Assembly: GCF_023218075.1 (NCBI RefSeq)
Contig: NZ_JALPTB010000021.1
Coordinates: 30,988-94,987, forward strand
Source of the DNA: Rhodococcus sp. HM1
GTDB lineage: Bacteria; Actinomycetota; Actinomycetes; Mycobacteriales; Mycobacteriaceae
DNA length: 64,000 nucleotides
Direction of reading: 5' to 3'
In this document: positions 25,250 to 33,718 of the stretch, one piece after another
Numbering within the stretch: the stretch's first letter is position 1
Layout: the number at the start of each line of letters is the position of its first letter
The notes under the pieces: model-generated
Told to the model about the DNA's origin: nothing
Databases searched by the model: none
Seen by the model: the letters and a program-made list of their open reading frames with translations, nothing else
Made by a program: the position numbers and the translations under genes

Positions 25250-26149
25250 TCAGATGGCGCTGGCGGGAACGTCGATTTCGGACAGCACATCGAGCCGGTC
25301 GGGATGGGGCTGCCAGCCGAGTTCGCGCCGGGCGCGGGGTGCGCGTGTGCGGCTGCAGGTCGAGAAGACGATCAGTGCGGCGAAGGTGCCCCAGATCTCC
25401 ACGCCCTCGGCGAGATCGATACTCCGGGCCGAAACACCGTGGCGCCGTGCGAGGGCCTCGGCGATGGTCCGGAAATTCGTTTCACCGGAAACCGCATGGT
25501 AGATCGCGCCGGTCGGGGCCTTCTCGGCCGCGAGGTAGTAGATCTCGGCGACATCGTCGACGTGCACGTTCGAATACAGATTCAGGCCGCGGCCGATGTA
25601 GCAGACGGCGCCGGTCTTTTCGATCGAGGTGCGGAAGCCGTCGAGCATGGGGGAGCGGCCGTGGCCCCAGATCATCGAGGGCCGCACGACGATGCCGCGG
25701 ATGCCCCGTGCGCCGGCCGCGCGCACGAGATTCTCGGTGTCGACGCGGGCACCGATGTACTTGGAGCGGACGAACTCGTCGTCCTCGGCGAACGTGTCTT
25801 CGCTCCACTCACCGTCGGTGCGCTGCGAGAGCACTCCGGTGCCGGAGGTGAAGATCAGCGTCTTTCCCGATTCTGCGAGGGTGTCGAGCAGGGCTTCGAT
25901 GGTGCTCCGCTCGGGTTCGAGGAGAAGCTGTGCCGCGTACACGACGACGTCTGCGTCACTCGCGAGTGCGACGGTGCCGTCGGGATCGGTAAGCAGGTCA
26001 CCGAGCACCGGCTCGGCCCCTGCCTCGCGGAGCGCGGCAGCGGCCTCGTCGTTACGGACCAGACCGCGCACGGTGTGTCCACCTGCGACGAATCGCCGGA
26101 CGAGCGCGGAGCCGAGAAACCCGCCTGCGCCGTAGATCAGTACCTTCAT
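25250..26149 (-). CDS. NAD(P)-dependent epimerase/dehydratase family protein
   Basis: A 299-residue extended-SDR protein. The Rossmann loop GAGGFLGSAL is at 8-17. The active-site Tyr/Lys appears as SKYIGARVDTENLVRAA, an atypical spacing, preceded by TSGTGV. VRPSMIWGHG and NVHVDDVAEIYYLA are typical of the NmrA/epimerase groups. GGAGG lies ahead of the ATG at 26149. It probably acts on a small hydroxy/keto compound rather than a nucleotide sugar, since no sugar genes are nearby, but this is inference. Divergent from the next SDR gene. Confidence 0.88.
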   Translation of the reverse strand: MKVLIYGAGGFLGSALVRRFVAGGHTVRGLVRNDEAAAALREAGAEPVLGDLLTDPDGTVALASDADVVVYAAQLLLEPERSTIEALLDTLAESGKTLIFTSGTGVLSQRTDGEWSEDTFAEDDEFVRSKYIGARVDTENLVRAAGARGIRGIVVRPSMIWGHGRSPMLDGFRTSIEKTGAVCYIGRGLNLYSNVHVDDVAEIYYLAAEKAPTGAIYHAVSGETNFRTIAEALARRHGVSARSIDLAEGVEIWGTFAALIVFSTCSRTRAPRARRELGWQPHPDRLDVLSEIDVPASAI

Positions 26150-26201
26150 GTGTCCTCCATGGACTGTCGTCGATCCCGTACAGTGTGTTATAACCCAGAT
26201 C

Positions 26202-26217
26202 ACATAGTTTACTAAGT
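26202..26217. promoter_or_regulatory. Exact match to the shared palindrome
   Basis: ACATAGTTTACTAAGT matches ACnTAGTnnACTAnGT at all fixed positions and is preceded by GATC, giving the extended half-site GATCACATAGT. It lies between the divergent epimerase gene and the SDR/ThDP operon, 22 bases before the SDR start, where a bound protein would be expected to block or position RNA polymerase. Confidence 0.7.
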
Positions 26218-26239
26218 AACGCGATTTGTTGGAGGCTCC

Positions 26240-27022
26240 ATGGACCTCGGCCTGAAAGGCAAAGCCTTCCTCGTCACGGGCGGATCGGACGGTCTCGGAT
26301 TCGCGACGGCGTCCTCGTTGGTGACCGAGGGTGCCGACGTGACGATCTGCGCTCGTAACTCCGAGCGCCTCGACGACGCAGTGCATTCCCTGTGTGCGCT
26401 CGGCGGCGGCTCGGCCGTGGGAGTGCGGGCCGACGTCACGATAGCCGCCGATCTCGACGCTCTCGTCGAGCAGACACACACGCAGTGGGGAAGGCTCGAC
26501 GGGCTGGTCAATTCGGCCGGTGCGCACAGCGGCGGCGCGTTCGAAGAGATCACCGACGACGCCTGGCATGCGGACTTCGACCTGAAGTTCCTCGCCGCGG
26601 TGCGCGCGAGCCGCGCAGCGGTCCCGTACCTGAAGGAATCGAAGGGCGTGATCCTCAACGTACTCAGCACCGGCGCCCGGGCCCCTGGTGCCGGCGGCGG
26701 CATGCCCAGCTCGCCGCTGCGCGCGGCAGGTCTGAGTCTGACGAAGGCGCTGGCAGGCGAGTTCGGCCCCGATGGAGTCCGGGTGGTCGCGATGCTCGTC
26801 GGCATCATCCGCAGCGGGCAGATCGTGCGGCCGGCGATGGAGGCAGGCCGCGATGTCGAGGAGTACCTCGCCAAGGTCGCCGACCGGATGAAGATCCCGC
26901 TCGGCCGGGTGGGTGAACCGCACGAATTCGGCGACACCGCGGCCTTCCTGCTCTCACCTCGTGCCGGTTACCTCACGGGCACGGCTGTTCACGTCGATGG
27001 CGGTTTCTGTCCGGTCATCTGA
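26240..27022 (+). CDS. SDR-fold protein lacking the usual Tyr/Lys
   Basis: A 260-residue SDR. The cofactor loop TGGSDGLGFA is intact, as are NSAGAHSGGAF and the C-terminal GYLTGTAVHVDGG. At the usual YxxxK position the sequence reads GGMPSSPLRAAGLSLTKAL, so Tyr is replaced by Ser and Lys by Arg. It probably still binds NAD(P), but the standard catalytic acid/base is absent, suggesting a non-redox role, a different chemistry, or an altered active site. GGAGG precedes the ATG. It lies 30 bases ahead of the ThDP enzyme gene. Confidence 0.88.
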   Translation: MDLGLKGKAFLVTGGSDGLGFATASSLVTEGADVTICARNSERLDDAVHSLCALGGGSAVGVRADVTIAADLDALVEQTHTQWGRLDGLVNSAGAHSGGAFEEITDDAWHADFDLKFLAAVRASRAAVPYLKESKGVILNVLSTGARAPGAGGGMPSSPLRAAGLSLTKALAGEFGPDGVRVVAMLVGIIRSGQIVRPAMEAGRDVEEYLAKVADRMKIPLGRVGEPHEFGDTAAFLLSPRAGYLTGTAVHVDGGFCPVI

Positions 27023-27052
27023 CCAGTGCATCCCTATCGTGAAGGAAATCCT

Positions 27053-28690
27053 GTGAAGACCTATCAGCTTGCAGCCCAAGCACTTTCCGATCTCGGTGTC
27101 GGTACCGTCTTCGGACTCATGGGGGACGCCAACCTCGCGTATCTCGGCAACTTCGTGGAGAACCACGGCGGTGAGTTCGTTGCGGCCGTGGTCGAAGGCG
27201 GCGCGGTGTCGATGGCGGACGGCTACGCCCGCATGACCGGTCGCGTGGGTGTGGCGTCTGTGACACACGGCCCGGCCGTCACGAACTGCACCACGGCGCT
27301 GGTGGAGGCGGTGCGCTCGCGCAGCGCGGTGCTGCTGCTCACCGGCAGCGCCCCCGATGTGCGCGACCATTTCCAGGACTTCGACCTGGAAGGATTCGCC
27401 CGTCTCACCGGTGCCGAATACCTGCGGGTCCGCAAGGCCGATTCGGTCGGAGCGGACATCGCCGAAGCGCTCGCCCGGGTGACCGCCACCCGCACTCCAC
27501 TCGTGCTCGATCTGCCGTATGACCTGCTCGAGGTGACCGTGGCGGGTGAGGCGCCGCGCGCGGTGCCCCAGCCGCCGGTGGCCGGTGCGCCGGACCCCGT
27601 GCTCGTCGACGACGCACTCGCCGCGCTGCTCGGCAGCGCGCGGCCGCTGATCCTCGCGGGCCGGGGTGCCGTCGTATCCGAAGCCCGCGGCGACATCCTG
27701 GCTCTGGCGCGGGCGCTCGATGCTCCGGTGATGACGACGCTGCTCGCGAAGGACTTGTTCGCCGGTGAACCCGAGAATCTCGGTGTGCACGGGTCGTTGT
27801 CGCACGCGGTGGCAATCGAAGAGCTCGGTCGCGTCGATTGTGTGCTTGCGGTGGGTGCCGCCCTGTCGTCGTTCACCACTGACAACACCGCGCTGCTGGC
27901 CGGCAAGTTCGTCATCCAGATCGACGATCGGTCCGGCGCATTCGGGCGGTTCGCGCCTGTGCATATTCCGATTCTCGGTGATGCTGCGGGTGTGGTGCGC
28001 GCTCTGGTCGAGCGCCTGGTGGAAGCCGAGGCTCCGGCACCGTCCGGTCGTCGTGTCGCGCAGCTCGCCGAGGCGGCGCGTGGTCTCGAGGGGAAGGGCT
28101 ATCGCAGCATCTCGGGCGGTGGCACCGTCGATATGCGGGACGCGATGGCCCGGTTCGCCGAGCTGCTCCCGACGGGAACTCAGGTTGTCACCGATGTCGG
28201 GCGATTCTCGTTCGCGGCGTGGAAATACCTGCCGGTCGATCCGGCGCGTTTCACCGTGCCCGGTGCGTTCGGCTCGATCGGGCTCGGTATCGCGACTGCG
28301 GTGGGCGCCGCTGCGGGCCGGCGCGACGTGCCGACGGTGTGTGTGGCCGGCGACGGCGGCGCGATGATGGGACTGGTGGAGCTGAGCACGGCGGTCCGGC
28401 ACCGTCTGCCGCTCGTGCTGGTCGTACTCGACGACCACTGTTACGGCGCCGAATATCTCAAGCTCGAGGGCCTCGGACTTGCGCCCGCACACTCGGAGGT
28501 GTCGTGGCCCGGGTTCGCGGAGACGGCGCGCGCACTCGGTGCCCGCGCGGTCACGGTGCGGGACCTCGAGGAGTTTTCGCAGGTCGCGGCGCTGCTGGAC
28601 GAGTGCGCCTACCCTCTGGTTATCGAGGTGAAAGCGGATCCCGCCCGGCGTCGTCCCGAGGTGGTTGCGGCTGCCGGCCATGCGCGTTGA
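27053..28690 (+). CDS. Thiamine-diphosphate-dependent enzyme (acetolactate synthase-like)
   Basis: A 545-residue ThDP enzyme with the three-domain layout of the acetolactate synthase/benzoylformate decarboxylase/2-hydroxyacyl-CoA lyase family. The cofactor-activating Glu is Glu48 in VVEGGAVSMADGYAR. The ThDP/Mg site is GDGGAMMGLVELSTAVRH near 432, where the usual NN that closes the motif appears as DD in VVLDDHCYGAEY. The GTG at 27053 follows AAGGAAATCC; the longer frame upstream is rejected. It could cleave or form a C-C bond next to a carbonyl, for example decarboxylation of a 2-oxo acid or cleavage of a 2-hydroxyacyl-CoA. The sequence does not decide which. Confidence 0.88.
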   Translation: MKTYQLAAQALSDLGVGTVFGLMGDANLAYLGNFVENHGGEFVAAVVEGGAVSMADGYARMTGRVGVASVTHGPAVTNCTTALVEAVRSRSAVLLLTGSAPDVRDHFQDFDLEGFARLTGAEYLRVRKADSVGADIAEALARVTATRTPLVLDLPYDLLEVTVAGEAPRAVPQPPVAGAPDPVLVDDALAALLGSARPLILAGRGAVVSEARGDILALARALDAPVMTTLLAKDLFAGEPENLGVHGSLSHAVAIEELGRVDCVLAVGAALSSFTTDNTALLAGKFVIQIDDRSGAFGRFAPVHIPILGDAAGVVRALVERLVEAEAPAPSGRRVAQLAEAARGLEGKGYRSISGGGTVDMRDAMARFAELLPTGTQVVTDVGRFSFAAWKYLPVDPARFTVPGAFGSIGLGIATAVGAAAGRRDVPTVCVAGDGGAMMGLVELSTAVRHRLPLVLVVLDDHCYGAEYLKLEGLGLAPAHSEVSWPGFAETARALGARAVTVRDLEEFSQVAALLDECAYPLVIEVKADPARRRPEVVAAAGHAR

Positions 28691-28726
28691 GCGTGCCCGG
28701 CCGGAGACTGGACGCACACATGGATG

Positions 28727-28742
28727 ACTTAGTAATATTTGT
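28727..28742. promoter_or_regulatory. Half-conserved copy of the shared palindrome
   Basis: ACTTAGTAATATTTGT has a perfect left half (ACTTAGT) and three mismatches in the right half. It lies 35 bases before the crotonase start, in the 86-base gap after the ThDP gene. Confidence 0.45.
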
Positions 28743-28776
28743 CAGGGCGCCACGCCCGTACTTTCCAGGAGGAACT

Positions 28777-29559
28777 GTGGACCTGAGCAGCTTGACCACA
28801 GTGATTGCAGAGCTGAAAGACCACGTTCTGACGATCACGCTCGATCGGCCCGACAAACTGAACTCGTTCACCGACACGATGCGGGCAGAATTCGCTGCGC
28901 TGTGGGCCTACGCGCGCGAGGAAGACGATGTTCACGTCATGGTGCTCCGGGCGAACGGGGAACGCGCCTTTTCTACGGGCGTGGACGTGAAGGAGGGCAC
29001 GTTCCTGTCCGACAACGTCTTCATGCGTCGCGATCCGGGTATCGATCTCTCGCCCAAGCACAACGGATGCTGGAAGCCGCTGATCTGTGCGGTGCACGGT
29101 ATGGCGGCGGGCGGTGCGCTCTACTGGCTGAACGAGGCCGACATCATCATCGCGAGCGACGACGCCCAGTTCTTCGATCCGCACGTGTCGTACGGCATGG
29201 TTGCTGCGCTCGAGCCGATCGGCCTCGCGCATCGGATCCCGATCGGGGAGGTGCTGCGCATGGTTCTGCTGGGGCTCGACGAGCGGATGTCGGCCAAGCG
29301 GGCACTGGAGATCGGGTTCATCAGCGAGATCGTGACCCGGGACAGCTTGTGGGACCGCGCGCAGGAACTCGCAGAGCGCATCGCCGCCAAGCCTCCGGCC
29401 GCGATTCAGGGCAGCATCCGGGCCATCTGGGAGTCCAAGGACTCCGGCCGGTCCGCAGCTCTCGCAACCGGTATGTACTACACCGACCTGGGCAATCCGA
29501 TCGGCAAGGCTCAGGTCGTCCGCTCAGAGGTGCCGACCCGCAAGTACGAGGTGCGCTGA
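28777..29559 (+). CDS. Enoyl-CoA hydratase/isomerase (crotonase family)
   Basis: A 260-residue crotonase. Oxyanion-hole segments are FSTGVDVKEG and HGMAAGGALYWLNEADIII. FDPHVSYGMVAALEPIGLAHRI covers the active-site region and lacks the classical catalytic Glu pair in an obvious position. The GTG at 28777 follows AGGAGG at 28767-28772. Longer upstream frames run into the ThDP gene and are rejected. It ends one base before the acyl-CoA dehydrogenase ATG, so the two are an operon. Confidence 0.88.
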   Translation: MDLSSLTTVIAELKDHVLTITLDRPDKLNSFTDTMRAEFAALWAYAREEDDVHVMVLRANGERAFSTGVDVKEGTFLSDNVFMRRDPGIDLSPKHNGCWKPLICAVHGMAAGGALYWLNEADIIIASDDAQFFDPHVSYGMVAALEPIGLAHRIPIGEVLRMVLLGLDERMSAKRALEIGFISEIVTRDSLWDRAQELAERIAAKPPAAIQGSIRAIWESKDSGRSAALATGMYYTDLGNPIGKAQVVRSEVPTRKYEVR

Positions 29560-29560
29560 C

Positions 29561-30751
29561 ATGGAATACGGAATGACTCCGGAACTCGAGAAGTTCCGTG
29601 CCGAGGTAAGCGAATTCGTCGCGGCCAACAAGCCGGCGATCGCCGTCAAAGCGGGGGTGCGCAGCGCGGAAGACGCGGAGGACCTCGCTCTGCTCAAGGA
29701 GTGGACCGGAAAGCTGTTCGCGGCCGGGTACGTCGGCGCCGACTGGCCCGAACGGTACGGCGGCAAGGGCTCTGCGCATTCGTCGGAGAAGGACGTCGTC
29801 GTCGGCGAGGAACTCGCGCGCGGCCGCGCGCCGGCCGCCATTCAGGGTGCCGCGCATCTCGTCTCGCACGCCCTGATCGATTTCGGCACGGAGGAGCAGC
29901 GGCAGAAGTACCTGCCGGGCATTCGCTCGGGTGAGCTCATCTTCTGCCAGCTCTTCAGCGAGCCGAGCTCGGGGAGCGACCTCGCGTCGCTGCGCACCAA
30001 GGCTGTTCCCACCGAAGATGGCGGGTTCCGGGTCACCGGCCAGAAGGTGTGGACGACCAACGGACATTGGGCCGACTACGGCTACCTGCTCGCACGGACC
30101 GATCCGGATGCACCGAAGCACAGGGGCATCAGCGCATTCATCGTCGACATGCGGCTGCCGGGTGTCGAGGTACGACCGCTGCGGGAGATGACCGGAACAT
30201 CGGACTTCAACGAGGTGTTCCTCGACAACGTCGAGCTCGGACCCGACGCGTTGATCGGTGAGGTCAACCGGGGATGGGGAATTGCGAATTCGAGTCTCGG
30301 GCACGAGCGCAGCGGCGTGGCTACGAGCGCGGTACGGCTGCAGCAGAACGTCGAGGCGCTGAAGGATCTCGCCAAGAACGTGACGCGGAACGGACGTCCG
30401 GCCATCGAGGACGGTGCCGTGCAGGATCGGATCGGCGAGCTGTCGGCGGCGGTCACTGCGCTCTCGGCGATGGTGTACGCGAACATCAGCCGGTGGTCGC
30501 GCAAGACCGAGCGACCGTACGACGCCCCGATGGCCAAGCTGATGTTCAGCGAACTCGGCGTCGACATCGCCCGTTTCGCTCTCGAGCTTTCCGGTGAAGC
30601 CGGGATTCTCGTCGAAGGAGACTCGAACGCGGTCGACCGCGGGCGGTGGCAGGACGAGTTCCTGTACGCGCGCGCCTACACGATCGCCGGTGGCAGCTCG
30701 GAGATCATGCGCAACCTCATTGCCGAGCGTGGGCTGGCGATGCCCCGTTGA
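29561..30751 (+). CDS. Acyl-CoA dehydrogenase
   Basis: A 396-residue single-domain acyl-CoA dehydrogenase of normal length. QLFSEPSSGSD near 131-141 is the FAD/substrate motif, KVWTTNGHWADY follows, and IAGGSSEIMRNLIAERGLAMPR ends the protein. The N-terminal GMTPELEKFRAEVSEFV is typical of the FadE17/FadE26-like group. It forms the alpha-beta double bond and passes electrons to ETF. Coupled with the upstream crotonase gene, it would give two consecutive beta-oxidation steps. Confidence 0.93.
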   Translation: MEYGMTPELEKFRAEVSEFVAANKPAIAVKAGVRSAEDAEDLALLKEWTGKLFAAGYVGADWPERYGGKGSAHSSEKDVVVGEELARGRAPAAIQGAAHLVSHALIDFGTEEQRQKYLPGIRSGELIFCQLFSEPSSGSDLASLRTKAVPTEDGGFRVTGQKVWTTNGHWADYGYLLARTDPDAPKHRGISAFIVDMRLPGVEVRPLREMTGTSDFNEVFLDNVELGPDALIGEVNRGWGIANSSLGHERSGVATSAVRLQQNVEALKDLAKNVTRNGRPAIEDGAVQDRIGELSAAVTALSAMVYANISRWSRKTERPYDAPMAKLMFSELGVDIARFALELSGEAGILVEGDSNAVDRGRWQDEFLYARAYTIAGGSSEIMRNLIAERGLAMPR

Positions 30752-30766
30752 GCTGCGGCACAGGAG

Positions 30767-30792
30767 CGGGGAGGATCCACGGATCCTCCCCG
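30767..30792 (+). terminator. Classic hairpin terminator with T-rich tail
   Basis: A 12-bp perfect stem (CGGGGAGGATCC at 30767-30778 with 30781-30792) and a 2-base loop, followed by TTTCGTCTTT. Confidence 0.9.
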
Positions 30793-30851
30793 TTTCGTCT
30801 TTGCGGGCAGGGCGCAGGATTCAGGCGCGGACACGGCATCAAACGCAATTG

Positions 30852-30867
30852 ACCTAGTTAACTATGT
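30852..30867. promoter_or_regulatory. Exact match to the shared palindrome
   Basis: ACCTAGTTAACTATGT matches all fixed positions of ACnTAGTnnACTAnGT and is followed by GATC, giving ACTATGTGATC, the mirror image of the 26202 site's extended half. It lies 127 bases before the ligase start. Confidence 0.7.
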
Positions 30868-30994
30868 GATCTATCTTTATTTCAAGGCGTTCTACTCGAT
30901 GCCGCCGAAGGGCGGTTGGCGGGAGCGTCACGAAACCGGTACCGATGCAGGAAGAACGCGGATTTTTCCCGTCGGCAGAAGTGGGAGGCATCGA

Positions 30995-32509
30995 ATGACG
31001 GGTATCAGGGAAGCGTTGGGCTTGCTCTGGTCGGCATCCGACGACGCGAAAATGGTTCAACAGGGCAAGACGTGGTCCACGTGGGGTGAGGTACGTTCGC
31101 TCGCCGAGAAGGTCGACGCCGAACTCACGCGCGTCGGTTGCAGCGAGGGCGCGCGCATCGGCGTGGTGCTGGGAAATCGGGTGGAGTCCGTTGCGTCTCT
31201 GATCGCGATCCTCGGTAAGGGCCGCACGATCATCACGCTCAACCCCATGCAGCCCCCGGCTCGCGTGACAGCGGACGTGGTGGCGTCGCTGCCGCAGGTC
31301 GTGCTCGCCCCGAAGAGCATGTGGGACGAAAACGATTTCGAGGTCACGCTGGCCGAGGCCGGAATCGTCGGCTTCGCGGTCGACGGCCTCGATGTCGTGC
31401 AGCGCGCGGGTGGCCCCGAGGTCGCCATCGAAGCTCCCAAAGATGTTTCCGACCCCGTGGCGGTCGAAATGTTCACTTCGGGCACCACCGGGCCGCCCAA
31501 GAGAATCCCGCTGACCTGGCGTCAGCTCGAGGCCGCTCTCGATGCAGTCCACAGCCACACCGGTAAGGGTGGCGGCCAGCGGGAACCGCTTACCGGGCGT
31601 GTATCGCTCGTGTCGCTCGCGATGGTCCACATCGGTGGACTGTGGGGCGTCATCCAGGCCCTCGCCGAGGCGCGTCCGATCGTTCTGCTTCCTCGCTTCA
31701 CCGTCGAGGGATGGGTCGAGGCCGTGTACGAGCACCAGCTGCGCGTTGCCGGCCTTCCGCCCGCCGCGATGCGCTCTGTGCTCAGTGCGGAGGTGCCGAA
31801 GGAGAAGCTTTCGAGCCTGCGCGCGGTGACAGCAGGCACCACCTTCGTCAGTCCCGACCTGGCCGACGAATTCACCGAGCGCTACGGCATCCCCGTGATG
31901 ATCATGTACGGCGCCACCGAGTTCGGCGGTGCCGTCGCCGGATGGACCAAGCCGCTCATCGGTGAATGGTGGACGCGCAAGCGTGGCAGCGTCGGTCGTC
32001 CCTTCCCCGGAGTGAAGATGCGGGCTGTGGACGAGAACGGTGAAGTGCTGCCCATCGGCACGACCGGCCGCCTGGAGGTGTGCTCGAGCCAAACGGGCAC
32101 CGGAACCAACCAGTGGGTGCGCACCAGCGACCTCGCTCATCTCGACGAGGACAACTTCCTGTACATCGACGGCCGCGCCGACGACGCGATCATCCGCGGC
32201 GGTTTCAAGGTGCAGCCCGAGACCGTGTGCAACGCACTTCGTGCCCATGCTTCGGTGCTCGATGCCTCCGTATACGGCAGGGCCGACGAGCGGCTCGGTC
32301 AGGTGCCCGTCGCCGTGATCGAACTGGCCGAAGGCGCAGCCCCCGTCGACGAGGCCGAACTCAAGGAGTTCGTCCGCAACCAGCTGACCGGCTACGAAGT
32401 GCCGGTCACGATTCACACAGTGGACGCCCTGCCTCGCAGCGTGTCCCTCAAGGTCGACAGGCGGCGACTGCTCGAGATGGTCGCCGAACTCGAATCCACG
32501 CGGGTCTGA
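30995..32509 (+). CDS. AMP-forming acyl-CoA ligase
   Basis: A 504-residue ANL ligase. The phosphate loop reads MFTSGTTGPPKRIPL, with Arg-Ile where most members have Gly-Val after the lysine. YGATEFGGAVAG and DGRADDAIIRGGFKVQPE follow, and the C-terminal catalytic Lys is in PRSVSLKVDRR. GGGAGG at 30983-30988 precedes the ATG at 30995; the open frame upstream is unsupported. It heads an operon with thiolase and crotonase genes. Confidence 0.9.
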   Translation: MTGIREALGLLWSASDDAKMVQQGKTWSTWGEVRSLAEKVDAELTRVGCSEGARIGVVLGNRVESVASLIAILGKGRTIITLNPMQPPARVTADVVASLPQVVLAPKSMWDENDFEVTLAEAGIVGFAVDGLDVVQRAGGPEVAIEAPKDVSDPVAVEMFTSGTTGPPKRIPLTWRQLEAALDAVHSHTGKGGGQREPLTGRVSLVSLAMVHIGGLWGVIQALAEARPIVLLPRFTVEGWVEAVYEHQLRVAGLPPAAMRSVLSAEVPKEKLSSLRAVTAGTTFVSPDLADEFTERYGIPVMIMYGATEFGGAVAGWTKPLIGEWWTRKRGSVGRPFPGVKMRAVDENGEVLPIGTTGRLEVCSSQTGTGTNQWVRTSDLAHLDEDNFLYIDGRADDAIIRGGFKVQPETVCNALRAHASVLDASVYGRADERLGQVPVAVIELAEGAAPVDEAELKEFVRNQLTGYEVPVTIHTVDALPRSVSLKVDRRRLLEMVAELESTRV

Positions 32510-32518
32510 CCCCGTAGC

Positions 32519-32540
32519 CGCTGACAAAGCGCTGACAAAG
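32519..32540 (+). repeat. Tandem 11-bp duplication in the ligase-thiolase gap
   Basis: CGCTGACAAAG occurs twice without a gap (32519-32529 and 32530-32540), just before the thiolase RBS. Probably a small slippage duplication; no function is evident. Confidence 0.85.
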
Positions 32541-32552
32541 AAGGAACGCATC

Positions 32553-33704
32553 ATGACTGCAGTAATCGTGGAGGCCGTGCGCACGCCGGTCGGTAAGCGT
32601 AACGGCGGCCTGTCCGGCATTCACCCGGTCGACCTGTCCGCTGTCGTGCTCAACGCGCTCGTCGAGCGTGCGGGCATCGACCCGGGCGTCGTCGAGGACG
32701 TCATCTGGGGCTGCGTCCAGCAGGTCGGCGAACAGTCCCAGGACATCGCCCGTACCGCCCTGCTCGCGGCCGGATGGCCCGAGACCGTCCCGGGCGTCAC
32801 GATCGACCGCCAGTGCGGTTCGTCGCAGCAGGCATTGAATTTCGCTGTCGCGAGTGTCGAGGCCGGTCACTACGACGTCGTCGTCGCCGGTGGTGTCGAA
32901 TCGATGTCGCGAGTGCCGATGGGCTCGTCCGTGCAGGTCGCAGGCAAGCCCTTCAGCCAGGCGTTCCTCGACCGTTACGACGGCACCGTACCGAACCAGG
33001 GCGTCGGGGCCGAGATGATCGCCGAGAAGTGGGGCATGAGCCGCACGGAGGTCGACGAGTTCTCCGCTCGCTCGCACGAACTGGCTGCCGCCGCACAGGA
33101 CGCCGGTCTGTTCGACGCCCAGATCGTGCCCGTTACAACCCCCGACGGCACGGTGATCTCGAAGGACGAGGGTATCCGTCGCGGTACTTCGGTCGAGACC
33201 CTGGCCAAGCTCAAGCCGGTGTTCAAGGAGGACGGTGTCATCCACGCCGGTAACGCCTCGCAGATCTCCGACGGAGCGTCGGCCCTGCTCATCATGAGCG
33301 AGGAGGCCGCCGCAAAGTACGGTCTGACGCCGATCGCGAAGATCCATACCGCGAGCGTCATCGGCGCCGACCCGGTGATCATGCTTACCGCGCCGATCCC
33401 GGCGACTGCCAAGGCTCTCGAGAAGTCGGGCCTGAGCGTCGACGACATCGGCGTCTTCGAGGTCAACGAGGCGTTCGCGCCGGTGCCCCTCGCATGGTTG
33501 AAGGAGATCGGGGCGGATCCCGAGCGCCTCAACCCCAACGGCGGCGCGATCGCCCTCGGTCATCCGCTCGGTGGATCCGGTGGACGCATTCTCACCGACA
33601 TGATTTATCACATGCGCCGCAACAAGATTCGTTATGGCCTTCAGACGATGTGCGAGGGCGGCGGTCAGGCCAACGCCACGATCCTCGAACTCGTCGAGAG
33701 CTGA
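32553..33704 (+). CDS. Acetyl-CoA C-acyltransferase (thiolase)
   Basis: A 383-residue true thiolase. The nucleophilic Cys is in DRQCGSSQQALNFA (about 88), the motif NEAFAPV is present, the catalytic His is in GHPLGGSGGR, and the second Cys is in CEGGGQANA near 367. It would split a 3-ketoacyl-CoA with CoA, releasing acetyl- or propionyl-CoA. AAGGAA precedes the ATG. Its intact Cys pair contrasts with the cysteine-less protein at 11109. Confidence 0.95.
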   Translation: MTAVIVEAVRTPVGKRNGGLSGIHPVDLSAVVLNALVERAGIDPGVVEDVIWGCVQQVGEQSQDIARTALLAAGWPETVPGVTIDRQCGSSQQALNFAVASVEAGHYDVVVAGGVESMSRVPMGSSVQVAGKPFSQAFLDRYDGTVPNQGVGAEMIAEKWGMSRTEVDEFSARSHELAAAAQDAGLFDAQIVPVTTPDGTVISKDEGIRRGTSVETLAKLKPVFKEDGVIHAGNASQISDGASALLIMSEEAAAKYGLTPIAKIHTASVIGADPVIMLTAPIPATAKALEKSGLSVDDIGVFEVNEAFAPVPLAWLKEIGADPERLNPNGGAIALGHPLGGSGGRILTDMIYHMRRNKIRYGLQTMCEGGGQANATILELVES

Positions 33705-33718
33705 GAAGGGAACAGGTG

